Assembly: GCF_002127325.2 (NCBI RefSeq)
Contig: NC_035435.2
Span: 120,957,127-121,021,126 of the forward strand
Source of the DNA: Helianthus annuus
Taxonomy: Eukaryota; Streptophyta; Magnoliopsida; Asterales; Asteraceae
Direction of reading: 5' to 3'
Length of the DNA stretch: 64,000 nucleotides
Under the pieces are notes generated by a model. It saw only the letters and a program-made list of their open reading frames with translations, had not been told where the DNA came from and did no database searches. Shown piece after piece: positions 12,262 through 22,811 of this stretch. Positions within the stretch are counted from its first letter, which is position 1. Every line of letters starts with the position of its first letter. A program made the translations under genes and the position numbers.

Positions 12262-14427
12262 TGTAACACCCGTTTATTTTTAAAAATTTTAATATGAAAG
12301 ATACCTTGAATTACATAACTACAAAATAAAGTTTCAAGTGACAATTACTAGATAACTACCGACTAGTTTAACACTTCAAAAACATGAGTAACAAGTCATT
12401 AACATCATCAACTGTATCTTGATAAAGTTATATTAAAGCGGAAGCTTTCAAAATGCGTGTTCGGTTCTTAATAGCGTGCTTGATCCTCATCCGGCTAGTT
12501 CCCATCATCACCTAGAGTCAAAACCAATCAAAATGTTAGTTTTGACATTTAAATGAAATGCATAAACGAGATTCTGCGTCAAAATATAAAATAAAATATT
12601 ATTTCCCAGTTATAGCCCTCCCGCGTGTCGCGGAAGAACACATGTAGGCCGTCGCGTGTCGCGACAGTGTTCGCGTGTCGCGGGGGATCGAAAGGGATCT
12701 TCCGCGTGGCGCGGAAGAACCCATTTTCCAGCAGGTGCAGGTTAAAATCCTGCACTTATGCCCAGCTCCGGAAATTGACCATTTTCCAACTTTAAACTCT
12801 CATAACTTTTTACTCGCTAGTCCGTTTTTACCGATTCTATTTCCCATGTGTCCGTAATAAAATTACGGATCTAACCATGTAAATTTCATATCACGGAAAC
12901 CGAGATACTCACGATTTGTCCCCGATTTCCCTGTTTCGTTTATTCAACCCATTAACAATGGTTGCATTGTACCACTTTTTAGTTTCTATATACACTTAAC
13001 ATACTTACCCAATATCCCGGGCCTGTGTCCTTGGCATATCTACGCCATTCGTGGCTTTGTGTTCTCATAGAACTAAGAGCTTGTTTTATACGGAATACAA
13101 ATGTTCCGTTTCGAGCAACATTTACATCTTACTTCTATAGTTTGACCCAATATCCCGGATTCGCAACTAGAAGTATCATGGGAAAATTCGTAATTGTGGT
13201 GCAGTCCAACACCTTTCACAATGCAAGACTTTCTAGTTATTATCTCTATGGTCCTTTTGATTACATCAATTCGACCTGTTTGACTACTTAGTGAAAACTA
13301 TCACTTTATTAACAAATCAAGTCTAAATCTCGATCTTTATTTTGACCCGTTTGATGGTCAAGTGATCTTCGTCACTATAAGACGCATCAAACATATTTAT
13401 TACTCTACGACTTTATTTATACTCTAAACCCAAATAAATATGCAGAATTTAACAAGACAATGTCACGTACCTTTAGAGCACTCCTTTTCCACGTGTATCC
13501 CCTCCGGCGTGTCCGCTCGACGTTCCGGATTCCTTGCCTAAAGAGTTCAATTCGTAACAAGTTTAGAACTCTTTCTAAAGTTTTAACGCATTATTTTCTT
13601 AACATATTCAAATCTGCGTTTTACCAAACCTTTAATTTTTTGACCCTAATTTAGGCGTTTCATCAAACACCTAGTGGGTCAAATTTCTACATGATCTAAA
13701 CCAATTTCATGACTTGAAATTATCATCCAAATAAACTTCAATTTGACAACATACACATATTTTTAACATCAATAATTCTAGAGATTATCTCAAAATTTCA
13801 ATCTACACTAGACAAGAATCTTAATCCTAGTGTTTATCAAGTTCTACTAACATATTAATCACCCACTATGGTGATTTCGATCCATACAACCATCATGCAA
13901 GGATTTGACAAGAATTCATCTAGGGTTTGTCCCCAAATCTCATATCACTCCTAATTTCATGTTTATAACACATAATTAAGCTCAACATTCAATTTTAATC
14001 ATATGCAAGAAATTTAGGTTGAATCAAAACAACCCAGTTTGACATACCTTATGATCCCTTTGACGAGGTGATCACGATTCTATGCTCAGATTTCGATTTC
14101 TAGTTGATTTAGGCCTTCAATTTGTGGTTTTTCTTGTGAACTAGGGTTTGGGTGGAGAACCCCTTGTCGCCCTCTGCTTGTTGATCGACCAGACACCTCA
14201 AGTATGGGGTGTTTGGTTTTGTTTTTACTATTTTAGTAATTTAAGTTCAAGTTTTTTGACAATATTGGCCCCTCAATTTATTTAACATAATGTTTTGTGG
14301 TTTTAACCCCATTGTAAGTTATTTTTAGACTTGTAGTTAACTAGGTTATAAATTCCTAGTTAACTAATTCTCATTTATTTAAACTTTATAATTCTAATAT
14401 AAAGTTTTATATTTTCGGGGTGTTAGA
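12262..14427 (-). repeat. 3' LTR of C
   Basis: Starts TGTAACACCCG and ends CGGGGTGTTAGA. The terminal CA has mutated to GA here, while the other copy keeps TTACA. The four CGCG hairpins lie at 12621-12717. ORFs seen in this LTR recur in the other LTR only because the sequence is duplicated; I find no sign that they are genes. Confidence 0.93.
12621..12717. repeat. Four CGCG hairpins with 3-nt loops in LTR C
   Basis: 12621-12633: CCGCG, TGT, CGCGG. 12651-12665: GTCGCG, TGT, CGCGAC. 12672-12682: CGCG, TGT, CGCG. 12699-12717: CTTCCGCG, TGG, CGCGGAAG. The core CGCG-TGK-CGCG is constant and the outer arm bases change in matched pairs. In the second LTR (about 19537-19634) three of the four are intact; in the second, one G-to-A change breaks an arm (GTCGCG, TGT, CACGAC). 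Confidence 0.88.
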
Positions 14428-14443
14428 AGTCCACCCCCCTTAA
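14428..14443 (-). other. Polypurine tract of C
   Basis: Read on the minus strand the sequence is TAAGGGGGGTGGACT, immediately before the 3' LTR. This is the expected primer site for plus-strand DNA synthesis. Confidence 0.85.
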
Positions 14444-14468
14444 AAAGGGTTTCATCCCCGAAACCGAG

Positions 14469-17129
14469 TTACGTACCAAATAATGTAGGGTAGAGCCGTT
14501 GCATTTCTTCTCCGGATTCCCATGTAGTATCCGCACCCTTTCTGAGTTCCCACTTAACCTTCACTTGGTTGATCTTTTTGTTTCTCAAACTCTTCACTTT
14601 ACGATCTAAAATTGCAATTGGCTTCACCGCATAGTTAAGACTGTTATCCACCTCGATATCATCGTAGTGGATACGAGTAGTTTCGTCTGCTAAACATTTT
14701 CGGAGATGTGACACGTGGAATGTACTATGTATTCCACTCAACTCCTCAGGAAGCTCGAGACGGTATGCTACCTTACCAACCCGTTCCATGATTTCGAATG
14801 GCCCAATAAATCTTGGGCTCAATTTTCCTCTTTTTCTAAACCGAATTATCCCCTTCCACAGCGATACTTTCAACATTACCTTATCGCCCACTTGAAATTC
14901 TATTGGCCTCCTTCGTTTATCCGCATACGATTTTTGCCGATCCTGAGCTGCTTGTAAGTGAGTGCAGACCAAGTCGATTTTCTGATTCGTAGCTCGGATT
15001 ATATCAGTCTGAGCTAGCCCTCGCGGACCAACTTCTCCCCAACAAACTGGGGTTCGACACTTTCTAAAATATAACATCTCGTATGGGGCCATTTTAATAC
15101 TCGCGTGATAGCTGTTGTTATATGAGAATTCGACCAAGGGTAGATGGACATCCCAACTGCCCCCAAAGTCGATAATGCAAGCACGCAACATATCTTCCAA
15201 CGTTTGTATTATTCTTTCACTTTGCCCATCCGTTTGGGGATGGTAAGCAGTGCTAATGAACAGCTTGGTTCCCATTTGCTCTTGGAAACCACGCCAAAAA
15301 TCCGAAGTAAACCGAGTATCTCTGTCGGACACAATGGATATTGTTACCCCGTGACGTGCCACAATCTCATTGGTATACACTTCTGACATCTTTTCTGATG
15401 TATAAGTCTCACGAATCGGAATGAAATGTGCACTTTTAGTTAATCTATCCACAACCACCCATATGGCATCAAAACCACGGCTGGTTTTGGGTAGTTTGGT
15501 CAACAAGTCCATTGTAATTTGTTCCCATTTCCATACCGGGATGTCCAATGGTTGTAGCTTACCATATGGTTGCCGGTGCTCTGCCTTGACTTGCAAACAG
15601 GTCAAACACTTCTCCACATATTTTACAATATCCCTCTTCATCCCGGGCCACCAATAATTTTGCTTTAAATCATTATACATCTTGGTCGCCCCCGGATGTA
15701 TCGAATAATGAGATTTATGAGCCTCGTCAAGTAAAAGTGCTTTGGCTCCACATGTATTTGGAACCCAAATTCTCCCAAATCGAGTTTTTAATCCATGGTT
15801 ACCGTCCTCCAAGTCTTTTAACTGCCCTATTATTCTTTCCTTTTTCACATTCTCTTCCTTTATGGCTTCAATTTGAGATTTTCGGATTTGGTCAAGCAAT
15901 CCCGATGTCACAATTAGTTGCATCGATCGGACTCGAATAGGCGTATAGTCCGTCTTTCGGCTCAACGCGTCCGCCACCACATTAGCCTTCCCGGGGTGGT
16001 AATGTATATCACAATCGAAGTCCTTGACAGTCTCTAACCACCGTCTCTGCCTCATATTTAATTCCTTCTGATCGAAGAAATACTTCAAGCTTTTGTGGTC
16101 GGTAAAGATAGTGCACTTTACCCCATACAAATAATGCCTCCATATTTTTAAGGCGAACACCACTGCCGCTAACTCGAGGTCATGTGTAGGATATTTCTTT
16201 TCATGAGTCTTCAGCTGCCTTGAGGCATAAGCTATAACCTTGCCTCGTTGCATCAAAACACAACCAAGCCCCGAATGCGAGGCATCCGAGTAAACTACCA
16301 TATCATCTGTTCCATCCGGTAATGACAATACTGGTGCTTGAGTCAATTTTTCCTTAAGCGTTTGAAACGCCCTTTCTTGATCCTCGCCCCAAATAAACTT
16401 TTCTTCCTTGCGGGTTAACTTGGTTAATGGCATAGCAATTTTGGAGAAATATTGTATGAATCTCCGGTAATAACCCGCAAGCCCCAAAAAGCTTCTGATT
16501 TCCGAAGGATTCTTCGGTGGGTTCCATCTCGCCACGGCTTCTATTTTCGACAGGTCTACTAACACCCCGTTTGCATTAATGACGTGCCCGAGAAATTGCA
16601 CCTCTCGTAACCAAAAGGCACATTTCGAAAACTTTGCATACAATCTTTCTTTTCTGGGTGTCTCCAATACCTCACGCAAATGTCTTGCATGTTCCGCTTC
16701 ATCCTTTGAGTATATTAGAATGTCGTCAATAAATACTATCACCGACTTATCTAGCATGGACTTGCAAACCCGGTTCATGAGATCCATGAAAGCTGCGGGC
16801 GCATTTGTTAACCCAAAGGACATCACAAGGAATTCGTAGTGTCCGTATCGCGTACGGAAAGCCGTCTTCGGTATATCTTCCTCCCTGAATCTCAACTGAT
16901 GATATCCCGATCTAAGGTCGATCTTGGAGAACCAACTTGCGCCTTGCAATTGGTCAAATAAGTCGTCAATTCTTGGGAGTGGATATCGATTCTTCACCGT
17001 GAGTTTGTTTAACTCCCGGTAATCGATACACATACGCATACTCCCATCCTTTTTCTTCACAAACAGCACCGGTGCGCCCCACGGAGACACACTTGGGCGA
17101 ATAAACCCTTTGTCGAGGAGATCTTGAAT
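14469..17129 (-). CDS. pol of C: RT, RNase H, integrase, chromodomain-like tail
   Basis: About 880 uninterrupted codons downstream of an in-frame stop at 17130-17132. RT shows [33 protein letters not shown] and the catalytic [10 protein letters not shown]. RNase H shows [25 protein letters not shown] and [12 protein letters not shown]. The integrase zinc domain includes [11 protein letters not shown] and [12 protein letters not shown]; the core has [26 protein letters not shown] and [16 protein letters not shown]. The C-terminal 55 residues ([16 protein letters not shown]) resemble a chromodomain. There is no genuine ATG at the start; it would be translated as part of the gag-pol polyprotein if the upstream stop were absent or read through. 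Every recognisable domain appears intact, so only the stop and the gag frameshift inactivate it. Confidence 0.93.
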   Translation of the reverse strand: MQDLLDKGFIRPSVSPWGAPVLFVKKKDGSMRMCIDYRELNKLTVKNRYPLPRIDDLFDQLQGASWFSKIDLRSGYHQLRFREEDIPKTAFRTRYGHYEFLVMSFGLTNAPAAFMDLMNRVCKSMLDKSVIVFIDDILIYSKDEAEHARHLREVLETPRKERLYAKFSKCAFWLREVQFLGHVINANGVLVDLSKIEAVARWNPPKNPSEIRSFLGLAGYYRRFIQYFSKIAMPLTKLTRKEEKFIWGEDQERAFQTLKEKLTQAPVLSLPDGTDDMVVYSDASHSGLGCVLMQRGKVIAYASRQLKTHEKKYPTHDLELAAVVFALKIWRHYLYGVKCTIFTDHKSLKYFFDQKELNMRQRRWLETVKDFDCDIHYHPGKANVVADALSRKTDYTPIRVRSMQLIVTSGLLDQIRKSQIEAIKEENVKKERIIGQLKDLEDGNHGLKTRFGRIWVPNTCGAKALLLDEAHKSHYSIHPGATKMYNDLKQNYWWPGMKRDIVKYVEKCLTCLQVKAEHRQPYGKLQPLDIPVWKWEQITMDLLTKLPKTSRGFDAIWVVVDRLTKSAHFIPIRETYTSEKMSEVYTNEIVARHGVTISIVSDRDTRFTSDFWRGFQEQMGTKLFISTAYHPQTDGQSERIIQTLEDMLRACIIDFGGSWDVHLPLVEFSYNNSYHASIKMAPYEMLYFRKCRTPVCWGEVGPRGLAQTDIIRATNQKIDLVCTHLQAAQDRQKSYADKRRRPIEFQVGDKVMLKVSLWKGIIRFRKRGKLSPRFIGPFEIMERVGKVAYRLELPEELSGIHSTFHVSHLRKCLADETTRIHYDDIEVDNSLNYAVKPIAILDRKVKSLRNKKINQVKVKWELRKGADTTWESGEEMQRLYPTLFGT

Positions 17130-18895
17130 TTAAGACATTAATTCTTGCAACTCTGAGGGTGCGAGCCGGTACGGCGCCTTGGCCACGGGTTTCACGCCCG
17201 GAATCAATTCAATTCCGAACTCTACCTCCCGTTCTGGCGGTATTCCCGGTAGGTCTTCCGGAAACACGTCGGTATATTCACGTACCACCGGTACGTCTTC
17301 AATCCTTAGTGATCCCTTGTCTAGTTCGTTTATGTATATCATGAATGCCCTACAACCATGCCTCATGAGCTTGTAAGCTTTTATCATTGAGCACATAACA
17401 GGTTTACCCTCTATCTCGCCATGTATGGTAACCGATTTCCCACTTGGAGATGTTAATTTTATCTCCTTGCGGAAACACATGACTTTCGCATGATGTCGGG
17501 ATAGCCAATCCATCCCGACCACTACTTGGAATTCTCCCATGGACATAGGAATTAAGTCTATTGGATATTCCTCATCGTCTATGCTTATCTTGCAATCTCG
17601 ACATATATCACACACAAGGAAGTTTTTGTTATCACCTATTTCTACCTCTAATGGCATAGGTAATTTCGTTAGTACAAAGGAAGGATGTCGAATAAGTCCA
17701 TGTGAAATAAAGGATTTATTCGCACCCGTATCGAATAACACATGTGCAGGAATTGAATTTATGGCAAATATACCTGAGACCACATTGGGCTCCGGTTTCG
17801 CCTCCACTGCTGTTAACTGGAAGGATCTTGCTTTTGCTTTTGGTGCCTCTGTGTGCGTACTCTTGTCATCCTTCTTTCCGACCAACTCCGGGCACTCAGA
17901 TTTCTTGTGACCCGGCTGATAACATTTGTAGCACACCGATACTTTCCCCGGGCACAACGCAGCCGTGTGCCCTGTCTTCCCACAAATAGGACACGGCTTG
18001 TCCTTAAACCGGCACTCACCCTTGTGCCCTTTCCCGCATACTTTACAGCTTGGCGTACTGCTCTTTCCTTCTTGCTTCTTTGATGAGTCAGTCATGCGTG
18101 GCTTTTTCGTAGGGCTTGGATTAACCTCTTGCGCCCTTCTTTCACCCCTTTCAATTTGTTTCTTTAGCTCTATATCTCTTTCTCGAGCAGTATTGATAAT
18201 TTCAGTAAGGGTCTCGTATTTTGAGGGAGTCATGAACTCCCGATACTCTGCGCTTAGCATATTATAATAATAATACACCTTTTGTTCTTCGGAGGTCACC
18301 AATTCATCGCAAAACCTCAGTTTATCAAGAAAGATCCCCGTGATCTTATCAATAGATTCGCCTTTCTGTCTAAGCTGAATAAACTCCTCTTTGATTCGAT
18401 TGATAACCGCTTTAGGACTGTGATGTTTAAGGAATGGTACCTAAACTCCTCCCATGTCATTTCTTTCGCCGCTTCACTTCCGACTTCCTTTTTCTTATTA
18501 TCCCACCAGTCTTTTGCTTGACCTCTCAGCTGACCCGTGCCATAAGCTACGAAGTCACTTGTATCACAGTGGGTTCTCTCGAACACCTCTTCAATATCAC
18601 CCAACCATCTTTGGCACACTATCGGATCCACCTCTCCGTGATAGAGTGGCGGTTTACATGCCATAAACTCTTTATACGAGCAACCCTTGCGCTCTACAGC
18701 TTTTTCCTTGGCTACATTAGCATCATCTTCCAATTTCTTGATTCTCCCATCAATAACTGATAGTACCGTATTCTGAATCTTGTCAATAAAACCGGATAAG
18801 CTATTTTCGATTGCCTTTCCTACTTCCTCGGCAATCACTTCTCTCATTTGCTCGATGACTCTTGGCACCGCTTCATCATTTCCCTTATCCGTCAT
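17130..18895 (-). pseudogene. gag and protease of C, one frameshift and a terminal stop
   Basis: The ATG is at 18893-18895 and the N-terminal gag frame runs to about 18435 (MTDKGNDEAVPRV, then KDWWDNKKKEVGSEAAKEMT). A single-base deletion near 18434 shifts the frame. The downstream frame continues through LRFCDEL-like and YYYYNMLSAEYREFM segments to three zinc knuckles (CKVCGKGHKGEC, CPICGKTGHTAAL, CYKCYQPGHKKSEC) and an aspartic protease (VLFDTGANKSFIS). It ends at a TAA at 17130-17132, just before the RT start. Gag packages RNA and protease matures the polyprotein. With both breaks this copy cannot make Gag-Pol. Confidence 0.9.
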
Positions 18896-19177
18896 CTTTA
18901 AAACTGAAATGTTTACATTTAAACGTTAAACGTTTCATTTATAACATTGCTTCTTTTGTTTCGGTTTAGCCAAGTTCTCAACTTGCTTTAACCGTTCACA
19001 TTTGGTGCACTTTCCGGGTTTGAGTGTGTTAACACGCTCTTCCCATGCACTTCAATTCCTTTCTCATTCTTACATAAGACATAATTTGTTAACATAATAA
19101 GTTAATTCTTACCGGATGCTTGATCAAGCTTGAACCGAACACACTTTGTTAACAACCTTAAGCTCTGAATACCAACT
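18896..19177 (-). other. Leader and primer-binding site of C
   Basis: Between the 5' LTR and gag. Read on the minus strand, directly after the LTR, comes AGTTGGTATTCAGAGC (19162-19177). This matches the initiator-Met-tRNA PBS TGGTATCAGAGC except for one extra T. The remaining 260 bp show nothing I can name. Confidence 0.85.
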
Positions 19178-21343
19178 TGTAACACCCGTTTATTTTTAAA
19201 AATTTTAATATGAAAGATACCTTGAATTACATAACTACAAAATAAAGTTTCAAGTGACAATTACTAGATAACTACCGACTAGTTTAACACTTCAAAAACA
19301 TGAGTAACAAGTCATTAACATCATCAACTGTATCTAGATAAAGTTATATTAAAGCGGAAGCTTTCAAAATGCGTGTTCGGTTCTTAATAGCGTGCTTGAT
19401 CATCATCCGGCTAGTTCCCATCATCACCTAGAGTCAAAACCAATCAAAATGTTAGTTTTGACATTTAAATGAAATGCATAAACGAGATTCTGCGTCAAAA
19501 TATAAAATAAAATATTATTTCCCAGTTATAGCCCTCCCGCGTGTCGCGGAAGAACACATGTAGGCCGTCGCGTGTCACGACGGCGTTCGCGTGTCGCGGG
19601 GGATCGAAAGGGATCTTCCGCGTGGCGCGGAAGAACCCGTTTTCCAGCAGGTGCAGGTTAAAATCCTGCACTTATGCCCAGCTCCGGAAATTGACCATTT
19701 TCCAACTTTAAACTCTCATAACTTTTTACTCGCTAGTCCGTTTTTACCGATTCTTTTTCCCATGTGTCCGTAATAAAATTACGGATCTAACCATGTAAAT
19801 TTCATATCACGGAAACCGAGATACTCATGATTTGTCCCCGATTTCCCTGTTTCGTTTATTCAACCCATTAACAATGGTTGCATTGTACCACTTTTTAGTT
19901 TCTATATACACTTAACATACTTACCCAATATCCCGGGCCTATGTCCTTGGCATATCTACACCATTCGTGGCTTTGTGTTCTCATAGAACTAAGAGCTTGT
20001 TTTATACGGAATACAAATGTTCCGTTTCGAGCAACATTTACATCTTACTTCTATAGTTTGACCCAATATCCCGGATTCACAACTAGAAGTATCATGGGCA
20101 AATTCGTAATTGTGGTGCAGTCCAACACCTTTCACAATGCAAGACTTTCTAGTTATTATCTCAATGGTCCTTTTGATTACATCAATTCGACCTGTTTAAC
20201 TACTTAGTGAAAACTATCACTTTATTAACAAATCAAGTCTAAATCTCGATCTTTATTTTGACCCGTTTGATGGTCAAGTGATCTTCGTCACTATAAGACG
20301 TATCAAACGTATTTATTACTCTATGACTTTATTTATACTCTAAACCCAAATAAATATGCAGAATTTAACGAGACAATGTCACGTACCTTTAGAGCACTCG
20401 TTTTCCACGTGTATCCCCTCCGGCGTGTCCGCTCGACGTTCCGGATTCCTTGCCTAAAGAGTTCAATTCGTAACAAGTGTAGAACTCTTTCTAAAGTTTT
20501 AACGCATTATTTTCTTAACATATTCAAATCTGCGTTTTACCAAACCTTTAACATTTTGACCCTAATTTAGGCGTTTCATCAAACACCTAGTGGGTCAAAT
20601 TTCTACATGATCTAAACCAATTTCATGACTTGAAATTATCATCCAAATAAACTTCAATTTGACAACATACACATATTTTTAACATCAATAATTCTAGAGA
20701 TTATCTCAAAATTTCAATCTACACTAGACAAGAATCTTAATCCTAGTGTTTATCAAGTTCTACTAACATATTAATCACCCACTATGGTGATTTCGATCCA
20801 TACAACCATCATGCAAGGATTTGACAAGAATTCATCTAGGGTTTGTCCCCAAATCTCATATCACTCCTAATTTCATGTTTATAACACATAATTAAGCTCA
20901 ACATTCAATTTTAATCATATGCAAGAAATTTAGGTTGAATCAAAACAACCCAGTTTGACATACCTTATGATCCCTTTGACGAGGTGATCACGATTCTATG
21001 CTCAGATTTCGATTTCTAGTTGATTTAGGCCTTCAATTTGTGGTTTTTCTTGTGAACTAGGGTTTGGGTGGAGAACCCCTTGTCGCCCTCTGCTTGTTGA
21101 TCGACCAGACACCTCAAGTATGGGGTGTTTGGTTTTGTTTTTACTATTTTAGTAATTTAAGTTCAAGTTTTTTGACAATATTGGCCCCTCAATTTATTTA
21201 ACATAATGTTTTGTGGTTTTAACCCCATTGTAAGTTATTTTTAGACTTGTAGTTAACTAGGTTATAAATTCCTAGTTAATTAATTCTCGTTTATTTAAAC
21301 TTTATAATTCTAATATAAAGTTTTATATTTTCGGGGTGTTACA
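19178..21343 (-). repeat. 5' LTR of C
   Basis: 2166 bp, same length as the other LTR, starting TGTAACACCCG and ending GGGGTGTTACA. It is followed by the right target duplication CAACA at 21344-21348. One of the four CGCG hairpins is broken here by a substitution. Confidence 0.95.
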
Positions 21344-21478
21344 CAACAAAGAAACTATTGTTTAAGTACAACCCATATTGTTCAAAATGAAAACACCATA
21401 AACCACAAAAACCATCAAATCCTAAAAAAATGGGCTCTGGCTACGTCTAAAATTTCCATCATCGCCCATTGTTGCTGC
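21344..21478 (-). other. Probable 3' flank of the coiled-coil gene
   Basis: Pre-insertion DNA between C and the stop codon of the exon at 21479. It is AT-rich and non-coding. Its continuation on the far side of C is 12201-12261. It could be the 3' UTR of the minus-strand gene. Confidence 0.35.
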
Positions 21479-21930
21479 CTAAACGTTCGCTGCCTCGACC
21501 ACCTTAGCTTCACCACTGCCACCAGCCGCTGCCACCTGCTTAGGATCCTTGGTGCCGCTTGCACCAGCTTCAACAGTCAGCACCTCCTCCGGCTTCTCAT
21601 CATCCCCGAGCTCATGAAGCCTTTGCCTCCAACCAGCAGTATCCCATTCAGCCCTGTCGAAGGAAGGATCACAAGACTCTCTAGCCATCCGGATTTTGGT
21701 CTTGAGGATCACAATGGCAGCAGACTTCTTAGCTTCTTCTGTGTTCTCTAGCCGCTCCTTATTAGCCCTCATTTTAGCAACTAGGACCTGCTTCTCCAAG
21801 CCCTTGTTCTCCTTCTCCAGGTGGGAGATCCTCTTATCCTTAGCAGCGGACATGGTATGAAGGGCTTGAAGACCCTCCTCTGCCTCAGCTAGGCATTTTC
21901 TTTGGATGGTGTGGATCTCAGCAAATTTCT
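21479..21930 (-). CDS. Last exon of a coiled-coil protein, 5' part lost
   Basis: A minus-strand reading frame of about 150 codons ending in TAG at 21479-21481. A good acceptor site (TTTTCTATGTCTGCAG) precedes it at 21931, so this looks like a terminal exon; only about 38 bp of the intron remain before LTR E sequence starts at 21969. The protein is a long coiled coil (QRKCLAEAEEGLQALHTM, then ISHLEKENKGLEKQVLVAK), a WDTAGWRQRLHELG stretch, then an acidic Ala/Gly-rich tail. It resembles from memory the C-terminus of plant proteins labelled putative gypsy-type transposase, common in Asteraceae, which are themselves transposon-related. Upstream exons are not in this window. Confidence 0.5.
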
Positions 21931-21968
21931 GCAGACATAGAAAATAACATTCAGAATCAATGATCAAT

Positions 21969-22811
21969 GGGTTTGGTGTGTCGAAATCAAGTTTATTCGC
22001 TTACAGGGACTAATTTCAACAAACTATGAAAGTATGCCGATTCGTACTGTAACGAACATTCCGGAATATGATCATAAGTTAAACATGCCCTAAATATCCT
22101 TTACATAGCTTACAAATAGGCTTAGAGGTGTTTGGTGCGCAAAAATAAACTTATTTGAACAACAGGGACTAAAAGCGTCAAAAAGTGTACAAGTTTGCAT
22201 TTACGCGCATATCTTACGTTCTGAATATATCCGGACATCCAAAAATTTATGTAATCGTTAAAATATTTTATTTTAGTGATTGGCATGATAAAATTCCATA
22301 CGTCGCATAGTTTGGATCGTTTTTGGCGTCCGTTCGAGTTTCGTCGTAATTAACCGAACAACGCAATCGTACGACCAAACGAACCGACATCCGAGATATT
22401 TTTGAGCATATTTCATGTCCCCTATACTTTTACTTCATTTTAGAGCCTTGAAATGGGGTTAACGGGGTTTAAACGCATCAAAAATGGCTCAAAGGTGTTG
22501 CAGGGACCAAACCTGACAATTTAGCAAAGTTTCTGGTCACTGATAGGTGGTGGCGCTGTGCCACCACTATATGGTTTTGCCGTGGCGCGACGCCATGGCC
22601 TCATCTGGGCAGAAACTTCATTTTGACAACCAGGTTGAACTTGGGGGTCTTTTGTGTAACTTTTCTCAATACCGTGTGATGGTTTTGCGCACCCCTAGTA
22701 ATCCAAAACCATGTACCTTACATATATGGTTGAGATTGAAGCTCGTAAATAGAGGAATGATCCTAACAGTTGTCCAAATCCTATATAAACCCACCTTGTT
22801 TCATCTCATTC
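21969..22811 (+). repeat. 5' LTR of E, fragment 1 (U3 with TATA box)
   Basis: Matches 62462-63304. It contains the hairpins at 22547-22567 (arms GTGGTGGC and GCCACCAC) and 22579-22599 (arms GCCGTGGCG and CGCCATGGC, one mismatch). The TATA box TATATAA is at 22782-22788. The fragment ends at the D target site CATTC (22807-22811). Confidence 0.9.

Larger units (their letters stand above)
12262..21343 (-). mobile_element. Complete Ty3/gypsy chromovirus C (Tekay/Del-like)
   Basis: A 9.1-kb LTR retrotransposon flanked by the target duplication CAACA (12257-12261 and 21344-21348). Two LTRs of equal length (2166 bp) differ at about 25 positions by hand count (about 1.2 percent), so the insertion is fairly recent. 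Read on the minus strand the order is 5' LTR, PBS, gag, protease, RT, RNase H, integrase, chromodomain-like tail, polypurine tract, 3' LTR. One frameshift in gag and one stop between protease and RT prevent a full polyprotein. The long LTR and C-terminal chromodomain-like tail suggest the Tekay/Del lineage; the lineage call is inference. Confidence 0.95.

Noticed and set aside
12675..20570. Pairs of ORFs of 60-88 codons at 12675/19591, 13025/19941 and 13460/20376
   Set aside because: They match only because they lie in the two LTRs of C. No codon-level conservation or protein similarity is seen.
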